DNA of 26,085 nucleotides from a virus: IMG/VR virus record IMGVR_UViG_3300008459_006859, positions 1 to 26,085 of that record; one strand, 5' to 3'. Below are positions 18,815 through 26,085 of the stretch, in pieces. How positions within the stretch are numbered: position 1 is the stretch's first letter; each line of letters opens with the position of its first letter. The notes beneath the pieces are model-generated. The model was not told the DNA's origin. It did no database searches and worked only from the letters and a program-made list of their open reading frames with translations. A program made the position numbers and the translations under genes.

Positions 18815-21604
18815 TTATAATATAAACGGATAAGTAATATCACCATAGATAAAACCTCCATGTTTTGCTTCAGGAGGAGCAGTCTTTGTACCTACTTGAG
18901 AATGTGCATTATGAGCATCTATACCAGTAGTTGTAGTACCTGTTGAACCTGCAGCTTTCTTTTTTGACTCAACACATTTTTGAATTTGTGCTTCTTCTTT
19001 ATACATTTTACTACAGTCCTCATAAAACTTTTGTTCACTATTTCCACTAACTTCAGGTTTAATTTGTCTAGCTTTAGTTGGATCAAATTTTACTCTACCT
19101 CCAACACCTTCATCAACTTGATATTCAGGATATATTTGATTTAATGCATCTGTTTTGTACATATTGGTAACACCTGCATTGTACTGATTAACAAGATTGT
19201 TTTTAAAAGCTCTTTTACTATTATCAAACTGTTGATTAGCAATTGTATTTTGGTCATACAATTTAAGTTGATTAGCTTGATTAATTGCAGCTTCTTGATT
19301 GTTAATTGCTGTATTAGCAGCTTCAAATTGATTAGCAATTCCAACATTTTGATTATTATATCTAGCTAATACATCAGCTGCATTTTTAGCACCTTGTCCT
19401 TGAATAGATGATGATCTAGCAGATAATGCTTGTGGTCCTGCAAACTGAGCCATACCAGCTGTTTGAATATTTGCTTGTTCTGCATTAGCAGCAAGTTCTC
19501 TGGTAGGATCCATGAAAGTAGGTTTTTGATTTTGCAAGTCTACTCTAGCAGCTCCCATTGGCATATATTTCTTAGCAGAAAGAAAATCTATAGCAGCATT
19601 ACCTATATTTAATTTATCTTGCAACCACATCTCAGGTTCTTTCTGTTCTACTTCTTGTTTTATTTCTTCTTGTTCTGTTTCTTCTTCTTGTCCTGGTTCT
19701 GGATCACCTTCTACTACTTCTTCTTTTTTCACTTCTTCTGTTCCAGGAGCTTCTTCAAACTTTCCTCTATCCATATTAGGATTTATACCATGACCTAGTG
19801 TACTATTACCTGCATAACCATCAATAGGTGATAAACTAGCATATTCAGAACCATACAATTTGGCCATTTCAGTTTCATCAGCGCCACCCGTATTAGTTTC
19901 TCTACTGTGTTCTTTACCTAAGACAGTATCCATAGCATATAGAGAATCATCATCAAAAGAGTTATAAGTACCTGCAACTTTATTTTTTTGCATTCTTGCA
20001 AAACCGTGAGCTCCCGCTTGTTCAACTAATGTTTCTTGAGGTGTAGGTAGTTTTATATTTAAAGTTTTTGCTATTTTATCTTTACTATCCCAACCTTTAG
20101 CTTTATAATCAGTTTTTATTTTATCATATTCAGCTTGATCTTTTACAAGCCCTCTTTTTTTCAAATCATCAAATTTTGCAAAACCATTACCTCCATTATC
20201 AAGATAAGCCATGTCAATTCCTGCTTCCTTAATTGCATCATTTCTTTTCTTTCCAGATAAGATTCCATTTATAATTTCATCATCATTTAAAGATTTTTTA
20301 TCTTTTCTATATTTAGTTATTCCACCTTTACCACCTGTAGTAGAATCATTATAGGCAGCTTTTGCTTCTTTAAGTAATTCAGCTCTAACTTTAGAATCAG
20401 GATTTTTTAATTCTGTTTCTAAAAATTTTTGACCAGCAGCATTTACAGCTTTAAGATCATTAAGACCTACAGTTTTTTGTGGATCTGGAGCTTTGTAATT
20501 CATCTTTTTACCACCTTTCATAATTGATGGTTCTTTATCTGGATTTTTTCTTTTCCACATGTAGTAAGCTTTGTTAGCTTTTTCATCATCCATTCCAGTA
20601 ATATCTAATGCATCACCAGCTGGATTAGCACCACCAGTAGCACCAGTAGAACTTGCACCTTTATCACCTTGGTATGTTCTTAAAGCACCACCTCTAGCAT
20701 ACATAGGAGATTTAGGTCTACCCATATAGTTTCTAGGATTAGCACCCATAGCCATACCATACTCAGCTTCTGGTATATCATCTGAGTAAGGGAAATCAAA
20801 ACCACCAATAAACATACCACCATACTGTTGTTCTGGTATAGCTACTGGTTGACCTTGATTCATTTCTTGAGCTTCATTATCTTGAAATTCAGTATTTGAT
20901 TCATCTGTCTCTTCAACATTTTGTTGTTCTGATTGTGCAAGTTTTTGACTAACTTGATTACCAAATTGCTTAATCTCAGGGTTAATAAATGTTGATTCAT
21001 CATGTTTATTTTCAGCCATATATGGTTTAGCCACAGCAGGAATACCTTGTGGGAAACCTTTCTGAGATTCTTGAACTAAAGCTAGTGCTGCTAATTTTTT
21101 ATTATAATTACCAATCATTAACTCTGCAGTTCTAATATCAATGTTATCAGAATTTGGATCTTGTAGTATTTTTCTATACTTATCAATATCATACTGTTTA
21201 GCTAATTGTGCAGGAGTAAAGCTTTTCTTACCTTTTGAACCTTTACCAAAATGAGCTAACAATACAGGATCTTTTATATTCATTCCTCTAAAATCACTGT
21301 ATATGAAAGTGTCATCTGGTAAGTTCAATGGAACTCCACCACCAGAGTGTCTTGGGCCTTTGATGATTTTGTGTTCTGGTATTCCATCTCCATTGATGTC
21401 ACCATATACAGTTTCACCTCCTTCTGCTTCAAGATTAGCATCTTCTCTAGGAACAGCTGTGATATATTTACTAACACTCATCTTAGGTTTACCTATATAA
21501 GTATTGTAATCTGCACCACCCATTGCTGGTACATCATTAGCTAATGAACCTTGTACTTGGTATCCTGTTCTAGCTTGCGGTACTTTTTTAATTCTAACTC
21601 TCAT
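18815..21604 (-). CDS. Putative crAss-like cargo protein with Gly-rich motifs (929 aa)
   Basis: A modular, largely disordered protein. The N-terminus (RVRIKKVPQARTG) resembles that of the neighbouring 896-aa protein. Residues 60-64 (AEGGE) and 83-93 (GPRHSGGGVPL) form a motif pair that I remember from many Bacteroidota phage virion proteins. A block at 260-316 (QYGG, then IPEAEYGMAMG, then LRTYQGDKG) recurs in the 896-aa protein. Residues 330-560 look folded but unrecognised. Residues 617-657 are Glu-rich. Residues 660-820 form an Asn/Gln/Ala-rich helical region with QKPTFMDPTRELAANAEQAN, which I recall from crAss-like phages. Only two cysteines are visible, C864 and C877, which could pair. 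It ends in KHGGFIYGDITYPFIL, again a GG motif. The start lies 10 bases after the 896-aa gene. No enzyme function is evident. A role as co-packaged structural or ejection protein is inferred from position. Confidence 0.8.
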   Translation of the reverse strand: MRVRIKKVPQARTGYQVQGSLANDVPAMGGADYNTYIGKPKMSVSKYITAVPREDANLEAEGGETVYGDINGDGIPEHKIIKGPRHSGGGVPLNLPDDTFIYSDFRGMNIKDPVLLAHFGKGSKGKKSFTPAQLAKQYDIDKYRKILQDPNSDNIDIRTAELMIGNYNKKLAALALVQESQKGFPQGIPAVAKPYMAENKHDESTFINPEIKQFGNQVSQKLAQSEQQNVEETDESNTEFQDNEAQEMNQGQPVAIPEQQYGGMFIGGFDFPYSDDIPEAEYGMAMGANPRNYMGRPKSPMYARGGALRTYQGDKGASSTGATGGANPAGDALDITGMDDEKANKAYYMWKRKNPDKEPSIMKGGKKMNYKAPDPQKTVGLNDLKAVNAAGQKFLETELKNPDSKVRAELLKEAKAAYNDSTTGGKGGITKYRKDKKSLNDDEIINGILSGKKRNDAIKEAGIDMAYLDNGGNGFAKFDDLKKRGLVKDQAEYDKIKTDYKAKGWDSKDKIAKTLNIKLPTPQETLVEQAGAHGFARMQKNKVAGTYNSFDDDSLYAMDTVLGKEHSRETNTGGADETEMAKLYGSEYASLSPIDGYAGNSTLGHGINPNMDRGKFEEAPGTEEVKKEEVVEGDPEPGQEEETEQEEIKQEVEQKEPEMWLQDKLNIGNAAIDFLSAKKYMPMGAARVDLQNQKPTFMDPTRELAANAEQANIQTAGMAQFAGPQALSARSSSIQGQGAKNAADVLARYNNQNVGIANQFEAANTAINNQEAAINQANQLKLYDQNTIANQQFDNSKRAFKNNLVNQYNAGVTNMYKTDALNQIYPEYQVDEGVGGRVKFDPTKARQIKPEVSGNSEQKFYEDCSKMYKEEAQIQKCVESKKKAAGSTGTTTTGIDAHNAHSQVGTKTAPPEAKHGGFIYGDITYPFIL
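20657..20827 (-). repeat. Motif block of the 929-aa protein that is shared with the 896-aa protein
   Basis: Residues 260-316 contain, in order, QYGG, an aromatic and proline-rich stretch, IPEAEYGMAMG, and LRTYQGDKG. The 896-aa protein has MYGG, LPEARYGYSVG and LRKAQNGDNG in the same order at nearly the same position (265-300). The similarity is at protein level, not as a DNA repeat. Confidence 0.65.
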
Positions 21605-21614
21605 TTTAATAAGA

Positions 21615-24305
21615 TTATAAATATTCTACTTCACCTCCATTTGCAAGGAATTCTTCTAATTCTTCTTCAGTCATATCAACTTCATCTCCTTCAGTGAATC
21701 CACCATCTTGCATGTATCCACCCATTTGACCATATGCAAATCTACCACTGGTATCACTTCCCATTTGATCATATCTAAATTGACCTAACTGTTGACCATA
21801 GTCTACATAATCTCCTCTATCTCTTGTATTAGTTGCCGCATACATATTATCAGATGTAAAGTTTTTTTCATACATCTCTTTCTGTTGCTTAGCTGTATCA
21901 AGGTTATTCATAAATCCTGTTACAGCATTTGCTGCAACATTAAATTTATTAACAGCATCTTCACCATCAAAATTCATTGGAGCTCTTTGTTTATCAACAG
22001 CAATTATATCATCATTTTTTGGATCACCAAAGTCTAAAGAAGTAATTGTTTGACCCTTAGTTTGATTAGGATCCATCTCTACTGTTTTAACTTTACCAGC
22101 ATCAGGATTAACAGGAGCAGATGGAGCACCTGGAAATGATTGTGTAGCTCCCATAAAACTATTTGGATTTGAAGCAGGTTTTAACATACCTGATAAATCA
22201 GTAGTATTAGTTGATGGATCAGAAGGTTTTTTAACTGGAGGACCAGTTTGTGCTTTTGGTAAGCCACCATATCTAAAACCAAGTTTACGTCCAAGCATAT
22301 TGTTCTTAAATTGATCAGCTTCTTCAGCTTCTTGAGCTTTTCTTATAAAATCTTCTTCTAATGTATTTCTAGATTTACCTGGTTTAAACTGATATGTTTG
22401 AGGTAACATAGGTTCCTCTAATTCATCAGCTCCGTATTCTTCTTCTGTATCTAGTATATTTTGCATCTTATTACCATGAAATTTTAGAAAATCTTTCATG
22501 CTACCTGAATTTTTTATCAACTCTGAATCTGCTTGATCTCTTTCATTCATTACAGATGCATTCTCAAAATCTATTGGTGTAATCAGATCCTTATACTTAA
22601 ATTCATCCACTACTGTTGGTAATTTAGCATTATCTAAATCACTATATGCAGGACCATAAACTTTATCAAAAATATTTACTGGATCCCAACGGTATTCTCC
22701 ATTTCCAAGATTTCTTTTTTTAGTAATGATATCTTTGTATGGTACACCTTCATGATCTATATCAGATACAAAAGATTCATCTTTATCCCAAGCTTTATCA
22801 GCTCTTTTTAAATCTCTTTCTAAATCTTCTTCACTATTATATTTATATTGAGCATGCACACCTTTGTTAAATTCAGCATCCTCAATCATTGACTTATATC
22901 CTCTTCTAGCCTCTCTACCTAATTGTCTTTCACCTCTTCTGATTTCTCTTTTTGCTTTACCAGATAAATCATCCCAAACATCTTTTTCAACACCATGCTT
23001 TAAAGATTTATTTTCTGCCATTTGCTTTTCATAAGCAGCTTTAATCTCTTGACCAGGTGTTAATGGTTTACCAGGACCAGAACCTTTAGAATAATATTCA
23101 GTCCACTGCTTAGGTCTTCCAAATAATCCTCTTTTGTGAACTGTTTTAGCATATGGGTTTAATCCTTCAAAAGAATCTGTATAAGCTTCTCTTGTTCTTG
23201 CATTATATGGTGTACCTATATAAGTTCTTTTATCATTAGAAGTTTTGTTATTTTTTTCAGTTGAATTACTTCTAGATTGCATTTGTTCATCAATCCATTT
23301 ATTTCTTCTACTTTCATCAATTCTTCTTCTTGTACCACTAGGACTAAATCCCGGATCATTAATACCAAGTTCTTTTGCTTGTTTTAATTCTTCTTCAGTA
23401 AGTTTACCATTATCACCATTCTGAGCTTTTCTTAAATTACCTACAGAATAACCATAACGTGCTTCAGGTAAGAAATCTGCTTCATAGAATGGTAATTCAG
23501 TTCCTCCATACATAAACATTTCTGGTTGTTTATCACCACCAACTAGACCACCTGACTGTGCTTCTTGAAATGTACCCATAGATGGTTTATTTCTTTGCTC
23601 TGCAATTTTCTGAGCACCTTCAATTAACTCTGGATTATTAGAACCCATCATTTTCTTATAAAGCTCATCAACTGCTGCTTTATCAGCAATTTCTTTTATT
23701 TTAGAAACAAACTCAGATTTTTTAGAAACATCTCCATTGATTGTATCAAACCTTTCTCCTTTACCAGGTTCTTTTTCAGCTCCTCCTTCTTGCTTTTTAA
23801 GTAAGCTTAATACATTTTTAGTAAAGTTTCTTTTAGATGTTTTACCACCATACTGATATTCCATATTAGGGTTGTAATCATCTTCTTCATTTGCATATGA
23901 ATTATAGTATTCCATACCTTGATCAGGCTCTTCTTCAGCAGGAGCTTCTTCTTGAGACATTTCTTGCTCTTGTTTTTCACCTTCTTCTGTAGCACCGTTT
24001 TCTTTTTGTTCAGCAGCAGCTTCTTCCTCTTCAATTTCAGAATTAATTTCTTCCAGTAAATAAGAAGCAATATCTTTTCTTATACCCTTACTTACAAGAA
24101 CTTTATATATATCCTGATCATCAATATCTTCAGATTTTAAACCTTTTATGTAAAGCTTAACATTCTCAAGTTGTTCTTGGACATCATCTTGACCACCAGA
24201 TACTTGCATACCATCTTGAGCTTTTTCTAAAAACTGCTTTGTTTTGTTTATATATTTACCCTCTCCATCAGGAGATTTGTAAATTCTTACTTTTCTTTTT
24301 TCCAT
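21615..24305 (-). CDS. Putative crAss-like cargo protein, acidic and low-complexity (896 aa)
   Basis: Mostly hydrophilic protein, probably disordered with charged helices. The N-terminus (KVRIYKSPDGEGKY) resembles the 929-aa neighbour. Residues 86-147 are very Glu-rich. Short motifs recur: KAQDG at 28-32, KAQNG at 293-297, LPKAQTG at 682-688, and YGG at 152-154, 266-268 and 679-681. Residues 430-510 are Lys/Arg/Glu-rich helices. Residues 785-850 (including NFTSDNMYAATNTRDRGDYV) match a segment I associate with crAss-like and related Bacteroidota phage proteins. The protein ends in a GG-plus-acidic tail, DMTEEELEEFLANGGEVEYL, that resembles the C-terminus of the upstream HEWGH protein. No enzyme motif is seen. 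The ATG at 24305 is preceded by a 57-base AT-rich spacer without Shine-Dalgarno. The call as cargo or internal virion protein rests on context and remembered motifs. Confidence 0.8.
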   Translation of the reverse strand: MEKRKVRIYKSPDGEGKYINKTKQFLEKAQDGMQVSGGQDDVQEQLENVKLYIKGLKSEDIDDQDIYKVLVSKGIRKDIASYLLEEINSEIEEEEAAAEQKENGATEEGEKQEQEMSQEEAPAEEEPDQGMEYYNSYANEEDDYNPNMEYQYGGKTSKRNFTKNVLSLLKKQEGGAEKEPGKGERFDTINGDVSKKSEFVSKIKEIADKAAVDELYKKMMGSNNPELIEGAQKIAEQRNKPSMGTFQEAQSGGLVGGDKQPEMFMYGGTELPFYEADFLPEARYGYSVGNLRKAQNGDNGKLTEEELKQAKELGINDPGFSPSGTRRRIDESRRNKWIDEQMQSRSNSTEKNNKTSNDKRTYIGTPYNARTREAYTDSFEGLNPYAKTVHKRGLFGRPKQWTEYYSKGSGPGKPLTPGQEIKAAYEKQMAENKSLKHGVEKDVWDDLSGKAKREIRRGERQLGREARRGYKSMIEDAEFNKGVHAQYKYNSEEDLERDLKRADKAWDKDESFVSDIDHEGVPYKDIITKKRNLGNGEYRWDPVNIFDKVYGPAYSDLDNAKLPTVVDEFKYKDLITPIDFENASVMNERDQADSELIKNSGSMKDFLKFHGNKMQNILDTEEEYGADELEEPMLPQTYQFKPGKSRNTLEEDFIRKAQEAEEADQFKNNMLGRKLGFRYGGLPKAQTGPPVKKPSDPSTNTTDLSGMLKPASNPNSFMGATQSFPGAPSAPVNPDAGKVKTVEMDPNQTKGQTITSLDFGDPKNDDIIAVDKQRAPMNFDGEDAVNKFNVAANAVTGFMNNLDTAKQQKEMYEKNFTSDNMYAATNTRDRGDYVDYGQQLGQFRYDQMGSDTSGRFAYGQMGGYMQDGGFTEGDEVDMTEEELEEFLANGGEVEYL
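21618..21716 (-). repeat. C-terminal acidic tail of the 896-aa protein, shared with the HEWGH protein
   Basis: Residues 864-896: a GG, a short linker, then the pattern T/S-E-x-E-L/I-x-x-F/Y-L/I-x-x-G-x-x-V-E. The same pattern ends the upstream metalloprotease-like protein. The similarity is at protein level only. Confidence 0.6.
23406..23513 (-). repeat. Motif block of the 896-aa protein that is shared with the 929-aa protein
   Basis: Residues 265-300 carry MYGG, LPFYEADFLPEARYG and LRKAQNGDNG. Order and position match the block at residues 260-316 of the downstream 929-aa protein, which suggests ancient duplication or a shared functional module. Confidence 0.65.
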
Positions 24306-24362
24306 AACTTGGGTATATAAATAATATACTAAATTTTAATTTACTAAATAAACTTAATATGT
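24306..24362 (-). promoter_or_regulatory. 57-base AT-rich spacer, possible internal promoter or operator
   Basis: The spacer separates the HEWGH-protein gene from the 896-aa gene, in a block where most gaps are 2-10 bases. It contains two copies of ATTTAGTA (minus strand) 15 bases apart and an overlapping small dyad (TAAATT, 2 bases, AATTTA). There is no GC-rich hairpin and no exact Bacteroidota promoter match (TAnnTTTG). A promoter for the cargo block is possible but unproven. Confidence 0.3.
24327..24349. repeat. Direct repeat TACTAAAT x2, 15-base period
   Basis: Plus-strand TACTAAAT occurs at 24327-24334 and again at 24342-24349, separated by 7 bases. In DNA this AT-rich an 8-base match can arise by chance. 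Its place inside one of the two long intergenic spacers is the only reason to note it. Confidence 0.4.
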
Positions 24363-26085
24363 TTATTGTTCTTCAACTATATAACCCTGATTTATATAAT
24401 CTTGAATCTCATTTTCTGATAATTCAGTAACTACACCACCTTTTTTTAATTCTGGTTTTGATTTATCATCATCAGAAAAAGTTGCTCCTGCGGCACCAGC
24501 ACCACCAGCACCAATAAGTAAACTATGCAGATTGTTTAATTCATCTGTAATTCTATTCACAGTTCTTTCAGTTGGTCTTGCTATATCTAAAATTCTTATA
24601 GGTTCTACAATTTTTTTAGCTGATTCTTGTCTATATTCCTTAAACAAATCTTCTACCATTTGAGGTGAAATAAGATCACCTGGTTTATTAAGGTAACCTC
24701 TTTTTTTCAATTCAGGTAGTAACTCTTGTAAATAAGCATTTGACTCATCACTGTCATAAAAGTAATTATGAGCCTTTTGATAATATGATTTTGGATCAGT
24801 ATATCTTTGTAATCCTAATGATGATATACCTTGTGCATTCTCATAAAGTTCATCAAGATTTAATTTGTTAGCTAAATGTTCCGGAATTCCTGAAGAATTT
24901 TGTTTTTCAAACTCAATTGTGCTTCTTAATCTTTTATTTATTGGTGATACTTTTCCAAAATCTTCTACTTTTTTTGTAATTGGATCAATTTTATATGATC
25001 CTGGAAACCATTTTTTTAAAGTATAATGAGGTTTTAAATTTTTACTATGACCCCATTCATGATATAAAGTCTGTTCTCTGTTAGCTGGTTGAGACCAATC
25101 TTCACCAGCAAATATTATATCCTTATCAGTATCATAATAACCTGTAGATTTATCAACATTATGTGTTTTCAGTTTCATTTCTATATAGTCAGCATCTTGA
25201 CTTGAATTAAATGACATTTCATTTTCTAATTTTTGTAACTCATTATCTATATCTTCAATAGCTTTTAAATCTTGAGTGCTAGGATTGTTAAGATCAGTTA
25301 ATTTATTTCTGTTAGCTCTTAATTCCCAAATCTTATCACTTATTTTAAATTTTTCTTTATTTAGTATATCTCTTGATTGATTGATTTTTGCAACTTTTTC
25401 TCTTGCGTTTAAAATAGTTGGTTGATCAAGAAAATTAATATCACTCATCATATCTGAATACATCTGTGGAGTAATACCATATTTACTTAAATCATTTTCA
25501 TCAAGATATTTTTTTACTCTTCTTTCACCTTCTGGAGTTTTCCAAAAATCTAAAGATTGTTTTTTGATTTTTTCAAAAGTTTTTTCAGCCTCTTCAATAC
25601 TTCCACTACCATTTCTAAGCTCTTCTACCTTACTTATTAAATCATCAATTGTCTTAGATTTTTTACCTGGCATTAAGTTTTTCACATGCTTAATTGTTTT
25701 ACCAATTTTATCACCTGCACCAATACCTAAAAAGTTTGCTAAGTTTAAAACATTTTCACTAACAGCATTTGTTACTGTATTAAAATTAGGATCATCAATT
25801 GCTGCTTTATTTGCTTTACTTACATCACTTTCTTTATCCAAATATGCATCTACTCCATAAGCAGCACCTGTAGCACCAAGTAGATTACTTGCTGATGCTC
25901 CAGTTGGTAACCATGATGGAGCTGCGTTATAAGCAGCTTTGGTTGCTTGTAAAAAAGAATTTTTACCAAGTTTATTTAATGTAGCATTTGCTACAGCATC
26001 ACCTACACCTACAAGTCCTTCACCTAAAGCTGTTGCTCCAGATTTTATTAATGGTGCAGCTCCTATTGCTGTAAGAGCAGCTGGT
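24363..26085 (-). CDS. Putative virion protein with HEWGH zincin metalloprotease motif, 5' end cut by window
   Basis: The frame is open from the window edge to TAA at 24365-24363, giving 573 residues with the start outside. A TTG at 25841 could be read as a start, but coding sequence clearly continues upstream, so I extend to the edge. The visible N-terminal 110 residues are rich in Ala, Gly and Leu and could insert in membranes or pack tightly. The middle is helical with coiled-coil character. HEWGH at 342-346 (25061-25047) follows a beta-strand-like stretch (DKDIIFAGEDW) and is the zinc-binding HExxH of a metalloprotease. The Glu of DESNAYLQEL, about 105 residues later, could be the third ligand. 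A Gly/Ala-rich segment (LLIGAGGAGAAGATF) precedes the C-terminus, which ends in GGVVTELSENEIQDYINQGY plus five residues. Protease activity is predicted from the motif. A role in virion processing or ejection is inferred from the neighbours. Confidence 0.8.
   Translation of the reverse strand, partial: PAALTAIGAAPLIKSGATALGEGLVGVGDAVANATLNKLGKNSFLQATKAAYNAAPSWLPTGASASNLLGATGAAYGVDAYLDKESDVSKANKAAIDDPNFNTVTNAVSENVLNLANFLGIGAGDKIGKTIKHVKNLMPGKKSKTIDDLISKVEELRNGSGSIEEAEKTFEKIKKQSLDFWKTPEGERRVKKYLDENDLSKYGITPQMYSDMMSDINFLDQPTILNAREKVAKINQSRDILNKEKFKISDKIWELRANRNKLTDLNNPSTQDLKAIEDIDNELQKLENEMSFNSSQDADYIEMKLKTHNVDKSTGYYDTDKDIIFAGEDWSQPANREQTLYHEWGHSKNLKPHYTLKKWFPGSYKIDPITKKVEDFGKVSPINKRLRSTIEFEKQNSSGIPEHLANKLNLDELYENAQGISSLGLQRYTDPKSYYQKAHNYFYDSDESNAYLQELLPELKKRGYLNKPGDLISPQMVEDLFKEYRQESAKKIVEPIRILDIARPTERTVNRITDELNNLHSLLIGAGGAGAAGATFSDDDKSKPELKKGGVVTELSENEIQDYINQGYIVEEQ
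24366..24455 (-). repeat. C-terminal tail of the HEWGH protein, shared with the 896-aa protein
   Basis: The last 30 residues run KKGG, then TELSENEIQDYINQGYIVEE. They align with the end of the 896-aa protein: GG, acidic linker, L/M-S/T-E-x-E-I/L-x-x-Y/F-I/L-x-x-G-x-x-V-E. The two genes are adjacent, so duplication or a shared tag are both possible. Confidence 0.6.

Noticed and set aside
24363-25841. A 492-aa version of the HEWGH protein starting at TTG 25841.
   Set aside because: The frame is open beyond it with the same Ala/Gly-rich protein character up to the window edge, so the true start lies outside.
1-26085. Alternative genetic code with reassigned TAG, known in some crAss-like phages.
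   Set aside because: All frames are long and open under the standard code, and the complete genes end in TAA or TGA. There is no need for reassignment here, although this window cannot exclude it for the rest of the genome.

Overview
This window looks like the late, virion-cargo/RNA-polymerase block of a crAss-like phage (order Crassvirales), a tailed phage lineage that infects Bacteroidota. The main evidence is at the left end. A minus-strand reading frame there stays open for 2,535 codons and leaves the window. It carries a zincin-type HEAWH motif and, about 1,490 residues later, the DFDID metal-binding motif, preceded at the right distance by an RxPxQG segment. That is the signature of the giant single-chain RNA polymerase of crAss-like phages. 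The DNA is strongly AT-rich, all genes lie on one strand, and no start codon has a well-placed Shine-Dalgarno sequence. All of this fits a phage of a Bacteroidota host. Recognition of families is from memory of conserved motifs, not from a database search.

Every supported gene is on the minus strand, so transcription runs from 26085 to 1. The order is: (i) a 5'-truncated gene (24363-26085) for a Gly/Ala-rich protein with an HEWGH metalloprotease motif; (ii) an 896-aa acidic, low-complexity protein (21615-24305); (iii) a 929-aa protein (18815-21604) that shares N-terminal and internal motifs with (ii); (iv) a 214-aa GIY-YIG homing endonuclease (18110-18754); (v) a 1,027-aa helical protein (15030-18113); (vi) a 2,472-aa protein (7608-15026) with a RecB-type PD-(D/E)XK nuclease domain; (vii) the giant RNA polymerase (1-7605, C-terminus outside the window).

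The genes are packed very tightly. Gaps are 57, 10, 60, 2 and 3 bases, plus one 4-base ATGA overlap, so the block probably makes long polycistronic messages with translational coupling. No stretch of 300 bases or more lacks a gene, and no plus-strand ORF is convincing. I saw no tRNA, rRNA, CRISPR array, insertion sequence or intein motif.

Working model: the RNA polymerase is packaged in the virion and enters the cell with the DNA, as shown for phi14:2. The large helical, low-complexity and Gly/Ala-rich proteins beside it would be co-packaged cargo or ejection proteins. Two different zincin motifs and one nuclease sit within this set, which suggests that protein processing and DNA cleavage activities travel in the particle. 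The homing endonuclease is a selfish insertion between two cargo genes. The most interesting unexplained signals are the short motifs repeated across the cargo proteins: a shared C-terminal tail, KAQxG-type motifs and YGG motifs. They could be packaging or processing tags.
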